Positions 1 to 7,470 of a stretch of DNA of 30,196 nucleotides are shown here, piece after piece. The translations under genes were made by a program, and so were the position numbers. The stretch spans positions 1-30,196 of the forward strand of contig DATGQI010000242.1 of NCBI GenBank assembly GCA_035304285.1, written 5' to 3'. How positions within the stretch are numbered: the stretch's first letter is position 1; the number at the start of each line of letters is the position of its first letter. Source of the DNA: IDS-8 sp035304285. Lineage in GTDB: Bacteria > Pseudomonadota > Gammaproteobacteria > Steroidobacterales > Woeseiaceae. The notes beneath the pieces are model-generated. The model ran no database searches. It saw only the letters and a list, made by a program, of their open reading frames with translations, and was not told where the DNA came from.

Positions 1-1401
1 CCGGAGCCGGACAACTACGTGCGCAACGCGAAAGGTCTCGTTGCCTGCAAGATTTACAGGACGCTGCCCGCGCGCCGCGTGTGGGACGTCATCATGGGCT
101 CCACCTACGACTTCGCCGAGCCAGGCTTCGTCCTGATCGACAAGGTCAACGAGATGAACAACAACTGGTTCGCGGAGAACATCCGTGCGACCAATCCCTG
201 CGGCGAACAGCCACTGCCGCCCTACGGCTCCTGCCTGTTGGGATCTGTAAACCTGACGCGCTTCGTGCAGGACGCCTTCACGGACAATGCCCGCTTCGAC
301 TGGGACGAATTCCGACACGTTGTAAAGGTGTTCACACGAATGCTGGACAACGTCGTCGAGATCAACGGCCTGCCGCTGCCGCTGCAGCGGAACGAGATCC
401 AGCGCAAGCGCCGCCACGGCATGGGGTTCCTGGGTCTCGGCTCCACGATTACCATGTTGAGAATGAAGTACGGCGAACCGGCTTCCGTCAAATTCACGGA
501 AGAGGTGGCGAAGCAACTAGCGTTGGCCGGTTGGGAAACAGCGCTGGAACTTGCCGAAGAAAAGGGTCCGGCGCCCATCATGAACGAACAGTTCGATGTG
601 ACCGAGGAGATGCTGGCCAAGCGGCCGGAAATGGTTGCCGATGGTTACCGTGTCGGCGACAGGGTGCCGGGCCGAATCCTGCACAGCCGCTACAGCCGAT
701 ATATGCAACGGATCGCCGAGGAAGCGCCGGAACTGGTGCAGCGGCTCTCCGAGGTGGGCGCGCGCTTTACCCACCACAGTTCCATCGCGCCTACCGGCAC
801 CATTTCCCTGTCGCTCGCGAATAATGCAAGCAACGGAATTGAACCCAGTTTCGCGCACCATTACTTCCGCAACGTGATCCGGCAGGGCAAGAAGTCCAAG
901 GAAAAAGTCGACGTGTTTTCGTACGAATTGCTTGCTTACAGGGAGCGCGTGAACCCGCGGGCGATGCCGGCCGGACAGGAAGGCGGCAAGGAGAAGGACG
1001 CATCCAGGAACCGGCTGCCTGATTACTTCATTACAGCCGAAGACATCACGCCCACTGCCCACGTCGATATACAGGCAGCAGCGCAGAGGTGGATTGACTC
1101 CTCCATTTCGAAAACCGCCAACGTGCCTACCGAGTACCCTTACGAGGACTTCAAGAACATATACTTGTATGCGTACGAGCAGGGATTGAAAGGATGCACC
1201 ACGTTTCGTTTCAATCCCGAAGCGTTCCAGGGCGTTTTGGTCAAGGAACGCGACCTGAAGAACACCGTCTATACCTTCAAGCTCGATGACGGCACCGAAG
1301 TCGAATGCAAGGGCGACGAAGAAGTCGAATACGACGGTGAAGTGCATACCGCGGCAAACCTCTTCGATGCCTTGAAAGAAGGCTATTACGGCAAGTTCTA
1401 G
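1..1401 (+). CDS. nrdJ: Class II (adenosylcobalamin-dependent) ribonucleotide reductase, catalytic subunit, 3' part
   Basis: The frame is open from base 1, so the gene starts upstream of the window and 466 C-terminal residues are visible. It reduces ribonucleotides to deoxyribonucleotides with a cobalamin-generated thiyl radical, without needing oxygen. The active-site motif NPCGE lies at 193-207: its Asn, the thiyl Cys and the Glu are present. A second Cys 11 residues later (in GSCLLGSVNL) matches the buried redox cysteine of the Thermotoga enzyme (C322/C333 spacing). The phosphate-binding APTGTIS motif follows further on. The protein ends in GYYGKF and lacks the Cys-rich tail found at the end of single-chain NrdJ proteins; that tail is encoded separately by the gene at 1609. 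This matches the split NrdJa/NrdJb arrangement of Pseudomonas aeruginosa. A GTG at 19 is only an internal codon. Confidence 0.95.
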   Translation, partial: PEPDNYVRNAKGLVACKIYRTLPARRVWDVIMGSTYDFAEPGFVLIDKVNEMNNNWFAENIRATNPCGEQPLPPYGSCLLGSVNLTRFVQDAFTDNARFDWDEFRHVVKVFTRMLDNVVEINGLPLPLQRNEIQRKRRHGMGFLGLGSTITMLRMKYGEPASVKFTEEVAKQLALAGWETALELAEEKGPAPIMNEQFDVTEEMLAKRPEMVADGYRVGDRVPGRILHSRYSRYMQRIAEEAPELVQRLSEVGARFTHHSSIAPTGTISLSLANNASNGIEPSFAHHYFRNVIRQGKKSKEKVDVFSYELLAYRERVNPRAMPAGQEGGKEKDASRNRLPDYFITAEDITPTAHVDIQAAAQRWIDSSISKTANVPTEYPYEDFKNIYLYAYEQGLKGCTTFRFNPEAFQGVLVKERDLKNTVYTFKLDDGTEVECKGDEEVEYDGEVHTAANLFDALKEGYYGKF

Positions 1402-1410
1402 GGAGCTTTA

Positions 1411-1425
1411 GGCGGGCTCCTACAG
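1411..1425. repeat. Half-site of the dispersed palindromic repeat family
   Basis: Ten bases after the nrdJa stop codon, GGCGGGCTCCTACAG matches one half of the inverted repeat found complete at 5206-5285 and 15460-15554. No facing partner arm is visible nearby, so this is a solitary or decayed copy. Confidence 0.6.
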
Positions 1426-1459
1426 AGGCCCCTGACCCGCACCAGGTGAATCACAAAAC

Positions 1460-1612
1460 ATGAATCAGCGCGAACATTGGAAAAAGAAGCGGCCGGCTAA
1501 TCTTTTGCTCAAGGAGCGAAAGAGCTGGCTGAGTGTGGAGACGACCCGCGACGGGACGGGCCACACGGATGGCAACCGCCGGGATACGGCAACGCAGGGA
1601 AACAAGAAATGA
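1460..1612 (+). CDS. Candidate small basic protein (50 aa) between nrdJa and nrdJb
   Basis: An ATG at 1460 opens a 50-codon frame ending in TGA at 1610-1612. Its stop overlaps the nrdJb start as ATGA, a layout typical of translational coupling. A plausible Shine-Dalgarno sequence, AGGTGA (1444-1449), sits 10 bases upstream. About 36 of 50 third codon positions are G or C, in line with the GC-rich neighbours. The product would be very hydrophilic: it is rich in Lys/Arg near the N-terminus (a KKKR run at residues 8-11), with a Thr/Asp/Gly/Asn-rich second half and no Cys. I do not recognise a family. It may be a real small protein of the reductase operon, a leader ORF that sets nrdJb translation, or chance. 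Conservation in relatives would decide. Confidence 0.45.
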   Translation: MNQREHWKKKRPANLLLKERKSWLSVETTRDGTGHTDGNRRDTATQGNKK

Positions 1613-2325
1613 GCAAGACAAAAATTGACCGCAAGATCGTCGGTTATGCGGTGAAGCAGGCTTCGGTCAAGGAAGCGGCGGGCGGCAGCACGGAACCGCG
1701 GCGCGACACGCCGGAAACCGGGCGCGCCGAAGTCATCCGGATGCACGAAAAGCTAGAACGCCCCGAAATGCTGATCGGCTCGACCTACAAGGTAAAGACG
1801 CCCGTGTCGGATCATGCAATGTACGTGACCATCAACGACATTGTCCTCAATGAAGGAACGGAGCACGAAAAGCGGCGGCCGTTCGAAATCTTCATCAACT
1901 CCAAGAACCTGGATCATTACCAGTGGATCGTGGCGCTGACGCGTATCATCTCGGCGGTCTTCCGCAAGGGCGGGGACGTTACCTTCCTCGTCGACGAGCT
2001 CAAGGCCGTATTCGACCCGCGTGGCGGCTACTGGAAAGCCGGTGGCAAGTTCATGCCCTCGATCATCGCCGAGCTTGGTTATATTGTCGAAAAGCACCTC
2101 ATCATGATCGGCCTGCTGGCGAAACCCGAACTGGATGAAGAGCAGAAGAAACTGATCGAGCAGAAGCGAGCCGAGTTCGAAGCTGCCGCGAAACAGCAGG
2201 ACGCCTTTTCGAAAAGCGACTACCCCGAGGGCGCACAGCTCTGCGCCAAGTGCAACACCGCCGCCGTGATCATGATGGATGGTTGCATGACCTGCCTGAG
2301 TTGCGGCGATTCGAAGTGCGGCTGA
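1609..2325 (+). CDS. nrdJb: Class II ribonucleotide reductase, C-terminal redox subunit (NrdJb, TSCPD domain)
   Basis: This 238-residue protein corresponds to the C-terminal part of single-chain class II ribonucleotide reductases. A TSCPD-type domain covers about residues 55-165, starting with GSTYKVKTPVSDHAMY. The tail carries six cysteines (212, 215, 226, 229, 232 and 237) in the pattern CxxC...CxxCxxCGxSKCG, as at the end of Thermotoga-type NrdJ. By analogy, part of this tail should re-reduce the active-site disulfide of the catalytic subunit and part may bind zinc. It lies 207 bases after nrdJa on the same strand. The ATG start has AGGGA at 1596-1600 eight bases upstream and overlaps the stop of the small ORF at 1460. 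In P. aeruginosa the two subunits are also encoded side by side. Confidence 0.88.
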   Translation: MSKTKIDRKIVGYAVKQASVKEAAGGSTEPRRDTPETGRAEVIRMHEKLERPEMLIGSTYKVKTPVSDHAMYVTINDIVLNEGTEHEKRRPFEIFINSKNLDHYQWIVALTRIISAVFRKGGDVTFLVDELKAVFDPRGGYWKAGGKFMPSIIAELGYIVEKHLIMIGLLAKPELDEEQKKLIEQKRAEFEAAAKQQDAFSKSDYPEGAQLCAKCNTAAVIMMDGCMTCLSCGDSKCG

Positions 2326-2474
2326 CAGCGAGCACTTAAGGCAGCCTTCCTGGGCCGGGCGACCTCTGGCCCCGGCCACTGCCCCGCCTGGATCAGTGAA
2401 GCACGCAAAATCGCCCTCCCCGCGGTGGCTCGTACCTTTCGGCGCCCGCCGGGGCTTGTAGTAGTATTCCGGCC

Positions 2475-3896
2475 GTGACTCTGAACATCCCGGATTTCTC
2501 GCGTACCCGCGTCCTCGTCGCCGGCGATGTGATGCTCGACCGCTACCTGTTCGGTGGCACCAGCCGGATATCGCCGGAGGCGCCGGTTCCGGTGGTGCAC
2601 GTGCGTAGCAGCGACGACCGGGCCGGCGGTGCCGCCAACGTTGCCGTGAACCTGGCGGCGCTCGGTATCGCCACCACACTTCTCGGCGTGGTAGGCCGGG
2701 ATGAAGAGGCGCGAAGGCTTAAGGAGGTACTCGAAGCGCGCGGCGTCACCTGCCACTTTTCCCTCTCCGATGACCGCCCGACGATTACGAAGACGCGTGT
2801 GCAGAGCCGCGGCCAGCAGTTGATCAGGCTGGATCGTGAGGAGCCTCAGGGGGAATCGGCGGGGCCCTCACTCACAGCGTCCCTTGCCGCGGCGCTCGGT
2901 GAGGTCGATGCCGTCATCCTCTCTGACTATGGCAAGGGTGCACTGGCGGATGTCGCCAGCATGATCGAAGCCTGCAGGACGGCAGGCGTACCGGTTATGG
3001 TCGACCCGAAGGGAAGCGACTTCTCGCGATACCGGGGAGCGTCCGTAATCACGCCAAACCAGGCGGAGTTCGAAGCCGTAGCCGGACCCGCGACGTCAGA
3101 TGACGACATGGTCGAGCGCGCCCGAAAGATGCTCGGTGACCTTGAGTTGGATGCGTTACTGGTGACGCGCAGCGAAAAGGGCATGCTGATGGTGGAAGCC
3201 GGCGAGGAGCCATTCTTTCTCTCCACGCAGGCGCGCGAAGTCTACGACGTGACCGGCGCAGGTGACACCGTCATCGCGACGTTCGCGGCGGCCCATGCGA
3301 GCGGCAGCGATTTCCGGTCCGCCGCCGGTCTTGCGAATCTCGCGGCCGGACTCGTAGTCCGCAAGATCGGCGTCGCCAGCGTCACGCCGTCCGAGCTCAG
3401 CATTGCGCTGCACCAGCACGGGCACGGCGGTCCCGGCATGGTGAGCGAAGAGGAGCTTCTGTCGTTGCTCACCGAGTGCAGGGAGCGGGGCGAGAAGATC
3501 GTCATGACGAACGGCTGTTTCGACGTCCTGCATGCAGGGCACGTTGCATACCTGGAAGAGGCGAAGAACCTGGGAGATCGCCTGGTCGTTGCCGTTAACG
3601 ACGATGACTCCGTGCGTCGACTGAAAGGCGAGGATCGTCCCTTCAATACCCTGGCTGACCGTATGACGGTACTCGCCGGGCTGGCGTCGGTCGAGTGGGT
3701 TGTGCCATTTGCCGAGGATACACCGGCGCGGCTGATTGCCTCCGTCCTGCCGGACGTCCTCGTCAAGGGAGGCGATTACCGCCCTGAGCAGATAGCCGGC
3801 GCCGCGGACGTCATCGGCAACGGAGGCGAGGTTCGCGTGCTGTCTTTTCGCGAGGGCCACTCATCCAGCAGGATCATAGACAAGCTTCGTTCATGA
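2475..3896 (+). CDS. hldE: Bifunctional heptose 7-phosphate kinase / heptose 1-phosphate adenylyltransferase
   Basis: HldE makes ADP-heptose for the LPS inner core: it phosphorylates D-glycero-beta-D-manno-heptose 7-phosphate at C1, then adenylylates the 1-phosphate. The 473 residues match the usual length (E. coli about 477). The N-terminal PfkB/ribokinase-like domain runs to about residue 315 and carries the signature VTGAGDT near residue 258. The C-terminal cytidylyltransferase-fold domain starts with TNGCFDVLHAGH at about residue 345. The start is GTG at 2475; the conserved opening LVAGDVMLDRY follows after about 14 residues, and no better start is visible. The Shine-Dalgarno sequence is weak. 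waaA begins 10 bases after the stop, so the two are probably co-transcribed as an LPS core operon. It works in the cytosol. Confidence 0.95.
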   Translation: MTLNIPDFSRTRVLVAGDVMLDRYLFGGTSRISPEAPVPVVHVRSSDDRAGGAANVAVNLAALGIATTLLGVVGRDEEARRLKEVLEARGVTCHFSLSDDRPTITKTRVQSRGQQLIRLDREEPQGESAGPSLTASLAAALGEVDAVILSDYGKGALADVASMIEACRTAGVPVMVDPKGSDFSRYRGASVITPNQAEFEAVAGPATSDDDMVERARKMLGDLELDALLVTRSEKGMLMVEAGEEPFFLSTQAREVYDVTGAGDTVIATFAAAHASGSDFRSAAGLANLAAGLVVRKIGVASVTPSELSIALHQHGHGGPGMVSEEELLSLLTECRERGEKIVMTNGCFDVLHAGHVAYLEEAKNLGDRLVVAVNDDDSVRRLKGEDRPFNTLADRMTVLAGLASVEWVVPFAEDTPARLIASVLPDVLVKGGDYRPEQIAGAADVIGNGGEVRVLSFREGHSSSRIIDKLRS

Positions 3897-3906
3897 CGGA
3901 TTCGCA

Positions 3907-5199
3907 TTGATACGAGTCCTCTACGCAATCCTCACTTATCTACTGCTGCCTGTTTACGCACTCTACTGGCTGGTTCGGGGGACCCTGAACCGCGCTTACT
4001 GGGACCGCGTCGGGCAACGCTTCGGCAGGGGCTTCCCGGAGTTGGACGGCGGCAGCTTCTGGTTACACGCTGTATCGGTCGGTGAAGTGCAGGCGTCCAT
4101 ACCGCTGGTGCGCGCCCTCGGACGAAGTTTCCCCGATACACCGTTGCTCATCACCACGGTGACGCCGACCGGTGCGGCGAGGGTGGAAAGTATTTTTGGC
4201 GACTCGGTACATCACTGCTACATCCCGTTCGAGACGCCAAACGCAGTGAAGAATTTCTTCGACGCCGTCCAGCCCAAGATCGCCTTGATCATGGAAACGG
4301 AGATCTGGCCGAACCTGTATCACGAATGCGGCGCCAGGCGGATTCCGCTGGTGCTGGTCAGCGCCAGGATCTCGCCGAAATCGGTGAAGAGCTACCGCAA
4401 ACTGCTGCCGCTTTTCAGGGAAACCCTGTCGCACGGCATCGTCATCGCGGCACAAAGCGAAACGGACGCAGAACGCTTCCGTTCGCTCGGAGCGCGACCG
4501 GAGCGTACACGCGTTACCGGCAACATCAAGTTCGACATCGAGGTACCGGATGACCTGGTCGAGCGAGGGCGGGAATTTCGCAAACGATATTTGGGAGAGC
4601 GGCCCGTTTGGATCGCCGCGAGTACGCATCACAAAGAGGAAGAGCAGGTACTCGAGGCGCACCGGCAGGTGCTCGAACAAGTGGCCGACGCGCTGCTGAT
4701 CCTCGTGCCGCGGCATCCGGAACGCTTCGATTCAGTGCGCCAGTTGCTCGAGCGCCAGGACATCGGATACGTCTCTCGAACGAGTGCCAGTGAAGTGGAT
4801 GCAGGTTCCAGCGTTTTCCTCGGTGACACGATGGGGGAGGTTCCGCTTTTCTATGCTGCTTCCGATGTGGCGTTCGTTGGCGGTACGCTCGTTCCGGTCG
4901 GCGGGCACAACCTGCTCGAGCCCGCGGCATTGGCGCTTCCGGTCGTTACCGGTCCCCATCTTTTCAACACGCAGGACATCGCAGACATGTTCGTGAATAT
5001 CGGTGCGCTCACGAAGGTAGCCGACCTGGATCAACTGGCGGTCGCCGTGACCCGCCTGTTGCAGGACGAGGCTACGGCGCATCGACTGGGGAAGCTGGGC
5101 CGCGATGTCGTACAGCGCAATCGCGGTGCACTCGGTCGACTTCTGAGCCTGCTCGAGCCACTCATTGCAAGGGCACTGCAGGGCAGCGTTGCGTCTTGA
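3907..5199 (+). CDS. waaA: 3-deoxy-D-manno-octulosonic acid (Kdo) transferase
   Basis: WaaA transfers Kdo from CMP-Kdo to lipid A precursor on the inner face of the inner membrane. The 430-residue protein has an N-terminal hydrophobic anchor (about residues 2-20). It then shows the family motifs HAVSVGEVQA, METEIWPNL and GGTLVPVGGHNLLEPA, the last being typical of the GT30 sugar-nucleotide site. The likely start is TTG at 3907: no ATG or GTG is in frame between the hldE stop and this codon, and the protein begins with the expected MIRVLYAILTYLLLP-type helix. The gene lies 10 bases behind hldE and converges on tolC. The gap between waaA and tolC holds a full palindromic repeat pair (5206-5285). 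Confidence 0.95.
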   Translation: MIRVLYAILTYLLLPVYALYWLVRGTLNRAYWDRVGQRFGRGFPELDGGSFWLHAVSVGEVQASIPLVRALGRSFPDTPLLITTVTPTGAARVESIFGDSVHHCYIPFETPNAVKNFFDAVQPKIALIMETEIWPNLYHECGARRIPLVLVSARISPKSVKSYRKLLPLFRETLSHGIVIAAQSETDAERFRSLGARPERTRVTGNIKFDIEVPDDLVERGREFRKRYLGERPVWIAASTHHKEEEQVLEAHRQVLEQVADALLILVPRHPERFDSVRQLLERQDIGYVSRTSASEVDAGSSVFLGDTMGEVPLFYAASDVAFVGGTLVPVGGHNLLEPAALALPVVTGPHLFNTQDIADMFVNIGALTKVADLDQLAVAVTRLLQDEATAHRLGKLGRDVVQRNRGALGRLLSLLEPLIARALQGSVAS

Positions 5200-5205
5200 G
5201 CAGGC

Positions 5206-5285
5206 GCTGCAGGAGCCCGTCTCACGGGCGACACTCGTCACGGAAATGCGGTGGAATTGTCGCCCGTGGGACGGGCTCCTACAGC
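5206..5285. repeat. Full inverted pair of the dispersed palindromic repeat; possible bidirectional terminator
   Basis: The left arm (5206-5233, starting GCTGCAGGAGCCCGT) and right arm (5258-5285, ending GGGCTCCTACAGC) are reverse complements over about 28 bases with few mismatches, separated by 24 bases. The pair sits exactly between the convergent waaA and tolC genes. Transcribed from either side it would form a long stable hairpin, but there is no clear U-tract. Related copies are at 15460-15554 (full) and at 1411-1425 and 29758-29775 (halves). Confidence 0.8.
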
Positions 5286-5319
5286 TTGCTATTCAACCGT
5301 TGCGGAACCAGACAACCGT

Positions 5320-6753
5320 CTACTGTTCAATTGCGTCCGCGGCTTCGTCCTCTCCGATTACTTCTTCGGCTGGGGTGCGCGGCCTGAGCCAGCGATCGAT
5401 CTGCTCGAGATCCTGTATCTCCAGCGTGCCCGCTGCGCGTTTCAGCCGCAGCACGTTGCCGATATAGACGTAGCGGCTCTCGTAATAGTTGGTGATTGCC
5501 TCGTAGAGCGCGCGTTGTGACGTCAGGACATCGACAATCGTCCGCGTTCCGACATCGAAACCGGCCTGGGTTGCTTCCAGTGCCGTCCTGCTCGACGCCA
5601 CCGCCTGTTCCAGTGCTTTTACGCGACTGATCTCGGAGAGCACGCCGAGGTAGGCATCGCGCGTGGCGCGCTCCGTTTCCCGCGCGACTCTTTGCAATTG
5701 CTCTCGAGAGGCACGGTGCAGGTACACGGCTTCGCGCACCTGGGAGGAGGTCCGGCCGCCAGAGAACAACGGTACGGTTACCTCCACACCTATGGAATCG
5801 CCGTCTCTCGAACTATCTGCAGTCAACAGCGGGCCGCTGCCGAAACCTCGTTCACCGTCGGTCTCTGAGCTACTCCTCTGGGCAACGAGGTCCACAACCG
5901 GGTAGTGCCCGGTTCTGCGAAAAGCGATTTCATCCCGCGCGATCTGCTCATCAAGACGGCTTGCAAGAAGTTCCAGGTTCTGTTCCATCGCCAGGTCGAT
6001 CCAGACTCTCTCCTCCTGTGGAGCAGGGGCGGGCAACGGGAAGTTGTCCGCGGGCGCGGACAACTCCGGAACGTATTCCCCCGTCACTTCGCGCAACAAC
6101 TCCCGTGCCGTCGCCAGTTCGCGCTCCGCACCAATCTCGGCGGCAACCGACTGGTCGAACGCCGCCTGCGATTCCTGGACGTCCGTGATGGCGATCAGCC
6201 CCACCTCGAACCTTTGCTTGGCCTGCTCGAGCTGGCGGGCGATCGCCTGCCGGTCGGCGTGAATCGATGTCAGCCGGTCCTCCGCCGCCAGGACATCAAA
6301 ATACCGCTCGACGACGCGCAGCATCAGGTCCTGTTGCGCTGCCTCGTAAACGACATCGGCCCGAGCGACGATCTTGCTCGCTTGCCTGAGATTGACGACC
6401 TGGTCCCAGCGAAAAACCGTCTGCCGCAGTGAAAGGTTCCAGGACGTGTCTTCGAATTCGGTCCTGAAAGCGACGGAGCCGAAATTCCCATCGGGATCAA
6501 CTTCGACGTTGGTGCCGGTCTGGTCACCGCTGACCCACTGTCCGCTCGCTGCAACCTGCGGCAACAACAGCCCGCGTGCCTGCGGCGAAGCCTCCTGCGC
6601 AGCGAGCCGCCGCGACTCCGCCTCGTGAATCAGCGGATCGCTCTGCAGGGCCTGCTGGTAGACCTCGAGCAGGGAAGCGGCGCCGGCCGCCTGAGCCCCG
6701 GACAAGGCTGCAAGGGCGGCGAGCAGGGAGGTGCAGAATCTTGATTTTTTCAT
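5320..6753 (-). CDS. tolC: TolC-family outer membrane efflux/secretion channel
   Basis: The protein (477 residues from the chosen ATG) is an outer-membrane factor that forms a trimeric beta-barrel plus periplasmic alpha-barrel. It would pair with efflux pumps or type I secretion systems. A Sec signal peptide is clear: MKKSR, a hydrophobic stretch, then a cleavage region around AQAAGAAS near residues 20-27. The mature part opens with the family-typical LLEVYQQALQSDP and holds two long coiled-coil repeat halves. I chose ATG 6753 rather than an in-frame ATG five codons upstream because it starts directly with the charged n-region of the signal peptide. Upstream on the same strand are a rhodanese gene and a pcm-like gene. 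A palindromic operator candidate (6802-6825) and a possible promoter precede it, so tolC may have its own regulation. Confidence 0.93.
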   Translation of the reverse strand: MKKSRFCTSLLAALAALSGAQAAGAASLLEVYQQALQSDPLIHEAESRRLAAQEASPQARGLLLPQVAASGQWVSGDQTGTNVEVDPDGNFGSVAFRTEFEDTSWNLSLRQTVFRWDQVVNLRQASKIVARADVVYEAAQQDLMLRVVERYFDVLAAEDRLTSIHADRQAIARQLEQAKQRFEVGLIAITDVQESQAAFDQSVAAEIGAERELATARELLREVTGEYVPELSAPADNFPLPAPAPQEERVWIDLAMEQNLELLASRLDEQIARDEIAFRRTGHYPVVDLVAQRSSSETDGERGFGSGPLLTADSSRDGDSIGVEVTVPLFSGGRTSSQVREAVYLHRASREQLQRVARETERATRDAYLGVLSEISRVKALEQAVASSRTALEATQAGFDVGTRTIVDVLTSQRALYEAITNYYESRYVYIGNVLRLKRAAGTLEIQDLEQIDRWLRPRTPAEEVIGEDEAADAIEQ

Positions 6754-6767
6754 GTTGTAGACGTCCA

Positions 6768-6800
6768 CCAGTTGTAGCCGGGCCAGTTGTGGCCAGTTCT
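6768..6800 (-). repeat. Three short direct repeats in the tolC leader
   Basis: CCAGTTGT occurs at 6768-6775 and 6783-6790, and the variant CCAGTTCT at 6793-6800 (plus-strand reading), between the operator palindrome and the tolC start. They could be protein-binding half-sites or a duplication; no function can be assigned. Confidence 0.5.
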
Positions 6801-6801
6801 A

Positions 6802-6825
6802 GGTGTTATAGTTAACTATATCACC
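6802..6825 (-). promoter_or_regulatory. 24-bp palindromic operator candidate upstream of tolC
   Basis: The segment runs from GGTG to CACC around a central TATAGTTAACTATA core and is symmetric at 22 of 24 positions. It lies 49-72 bases upstream of the tolC ATG. Its AT-rich centre contrasts with the GC-rich surroundings. The symmetry and length fit a dimeric helix-turn-helix repressor; MarR- or TetR-type regulators often control efflux genes, but which family binds here is inference. Confidence 0.6.
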
Positions 6826-6836
6826 ATATCAGTCAA
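6808..6836 (-). promoter_or_regulatory. Possible sigma-70 promoter for tolC
   Basis: On the minus strand a TTGACT -35 element (6836-6831) is followed after 17 bases by AACTAT (6813-6808), a weak -10. Other registers such as CTATAA would need a 19-base spacer. The -10 and spacer lie inside the palindrome at 6802-6825, so a protein bound there would block the promoter. The -35 match is good and the -10 poor. Confidence 0.4.
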
Positions 6837-6871
6837 GCCGCTGAGCCTGACCACGATAACCATGTCATTGT

Positions 6872-7207
6872 TCAGTAACGCGGAATGGAGGAATTGACCT
6901 CGCTGGACCACGCGTCGATCCCGCCGCTGACGTTTGCGACCCTCGAGTAACCCTGTTGGGCCAGGAAGCCGGCGACGCGGGCGCTGCGGGCGCCGGAGTG
7001 GCACAGCACGGCGACCGGTTCGGACTCCTCAAGTTCGGTATGACGAACAGGAATCTCGGACATCGGGATATGCTTTGTCGGCATCTGGTCCGTTTCTTCT
7101 ATAGAGGCAATAGCCACTTCCCAGGGTTCTCGGACGTCGAGGAGTTGCCAAAGTTCGCCGGCGCGGCAGCGCGCCACCAGCTCGGCTGGGGTTAGCTCTT
7201 CATACAT
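6872..7207 (-). CDS. Rhodanese-like domain protein (single domain)
   Basis: A 111-residue single-domain rhodanese. It has the LLDVREPWE motif (residues 22-30), the active-site loop CHSGARS starting at Cys69, and the GGIDAW motif near the C-terminus. Such proteins transfer sulfane sulfur or act as sulfur carriers; the loop length (six residues after Cys) is that of sulfurtransferases. No signal peptide is visible, so it should be cytosolic. ATG 7207 is used; a second CAT three bases away is out of frame. It lies between the pcm-like gene and tolC on the same strand. The substrate cannot be told from sequence. Confidence 0.88.
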   Translation of the reverse strand: MYEELTPAELVARCRAGELWQLLDVREPWEVAIASIEETDQMPTKHIPMSEIPVRHTELEESEPVAVLCHSGARSARVAGFLAQQGYSRVANVSGGIDAWSSEVNSSIPRY

Positions 7208-7302
7208 ATGCGTCCAACGACATTTCCTGACCGGCCTGGCGGGAACAGGTGGCGTAATACCTCATTAGATGCCGCAATCGCAACAGTGGTTTCACCAAAG
7301 GT

Positions 7303-7470
7303 CTAGCAGCCTGTCGGACTTGGGACTGATCTACTGCGACGGCGGGAAATCGGTCCAGTTTGGCGATCCTTTTCGTCAAATAGCTAGCTATTTTCCTCAA
7401 ATGATCACCAAACTGAACTCGATTTCCCACCGTCTCGCGTTCGAATCGCCCAAGTCCGACAGGCTGCTAG
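7303..7470. repeat. 168-bp imperfect palindrome, MITE-like
   Basis: The ends are perfect 22-base inverted repeats: CTAGCAGCCTGTCGGACTTG... at 7303 and its reverse complement ending GGCTGCTAG at 7470. The inner arms also match (GGGAAATCG...CAGTTTGG...GATC on both strands), and the centre is the perfect palindrome AAATAGCTAGCTATTT. CTAG at both edges could be a 4-bp target duplication. There is no room for a transposase. The right end contains the stop codon of the pcm-like gene (7467-7469). It may be a miniature transposable element or a structured RNA at the 3' end of that gene. Confidence 0.8.

Noticed and set aside
2353..2377. GC-rich hairpin (GGCCGGG/CCCGGCC) after nrdJb as a terminator
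   Set aside because: The 7-bp stem has an 11-base loop and no following T-run; the region is GC-rich enough for this to be chance.
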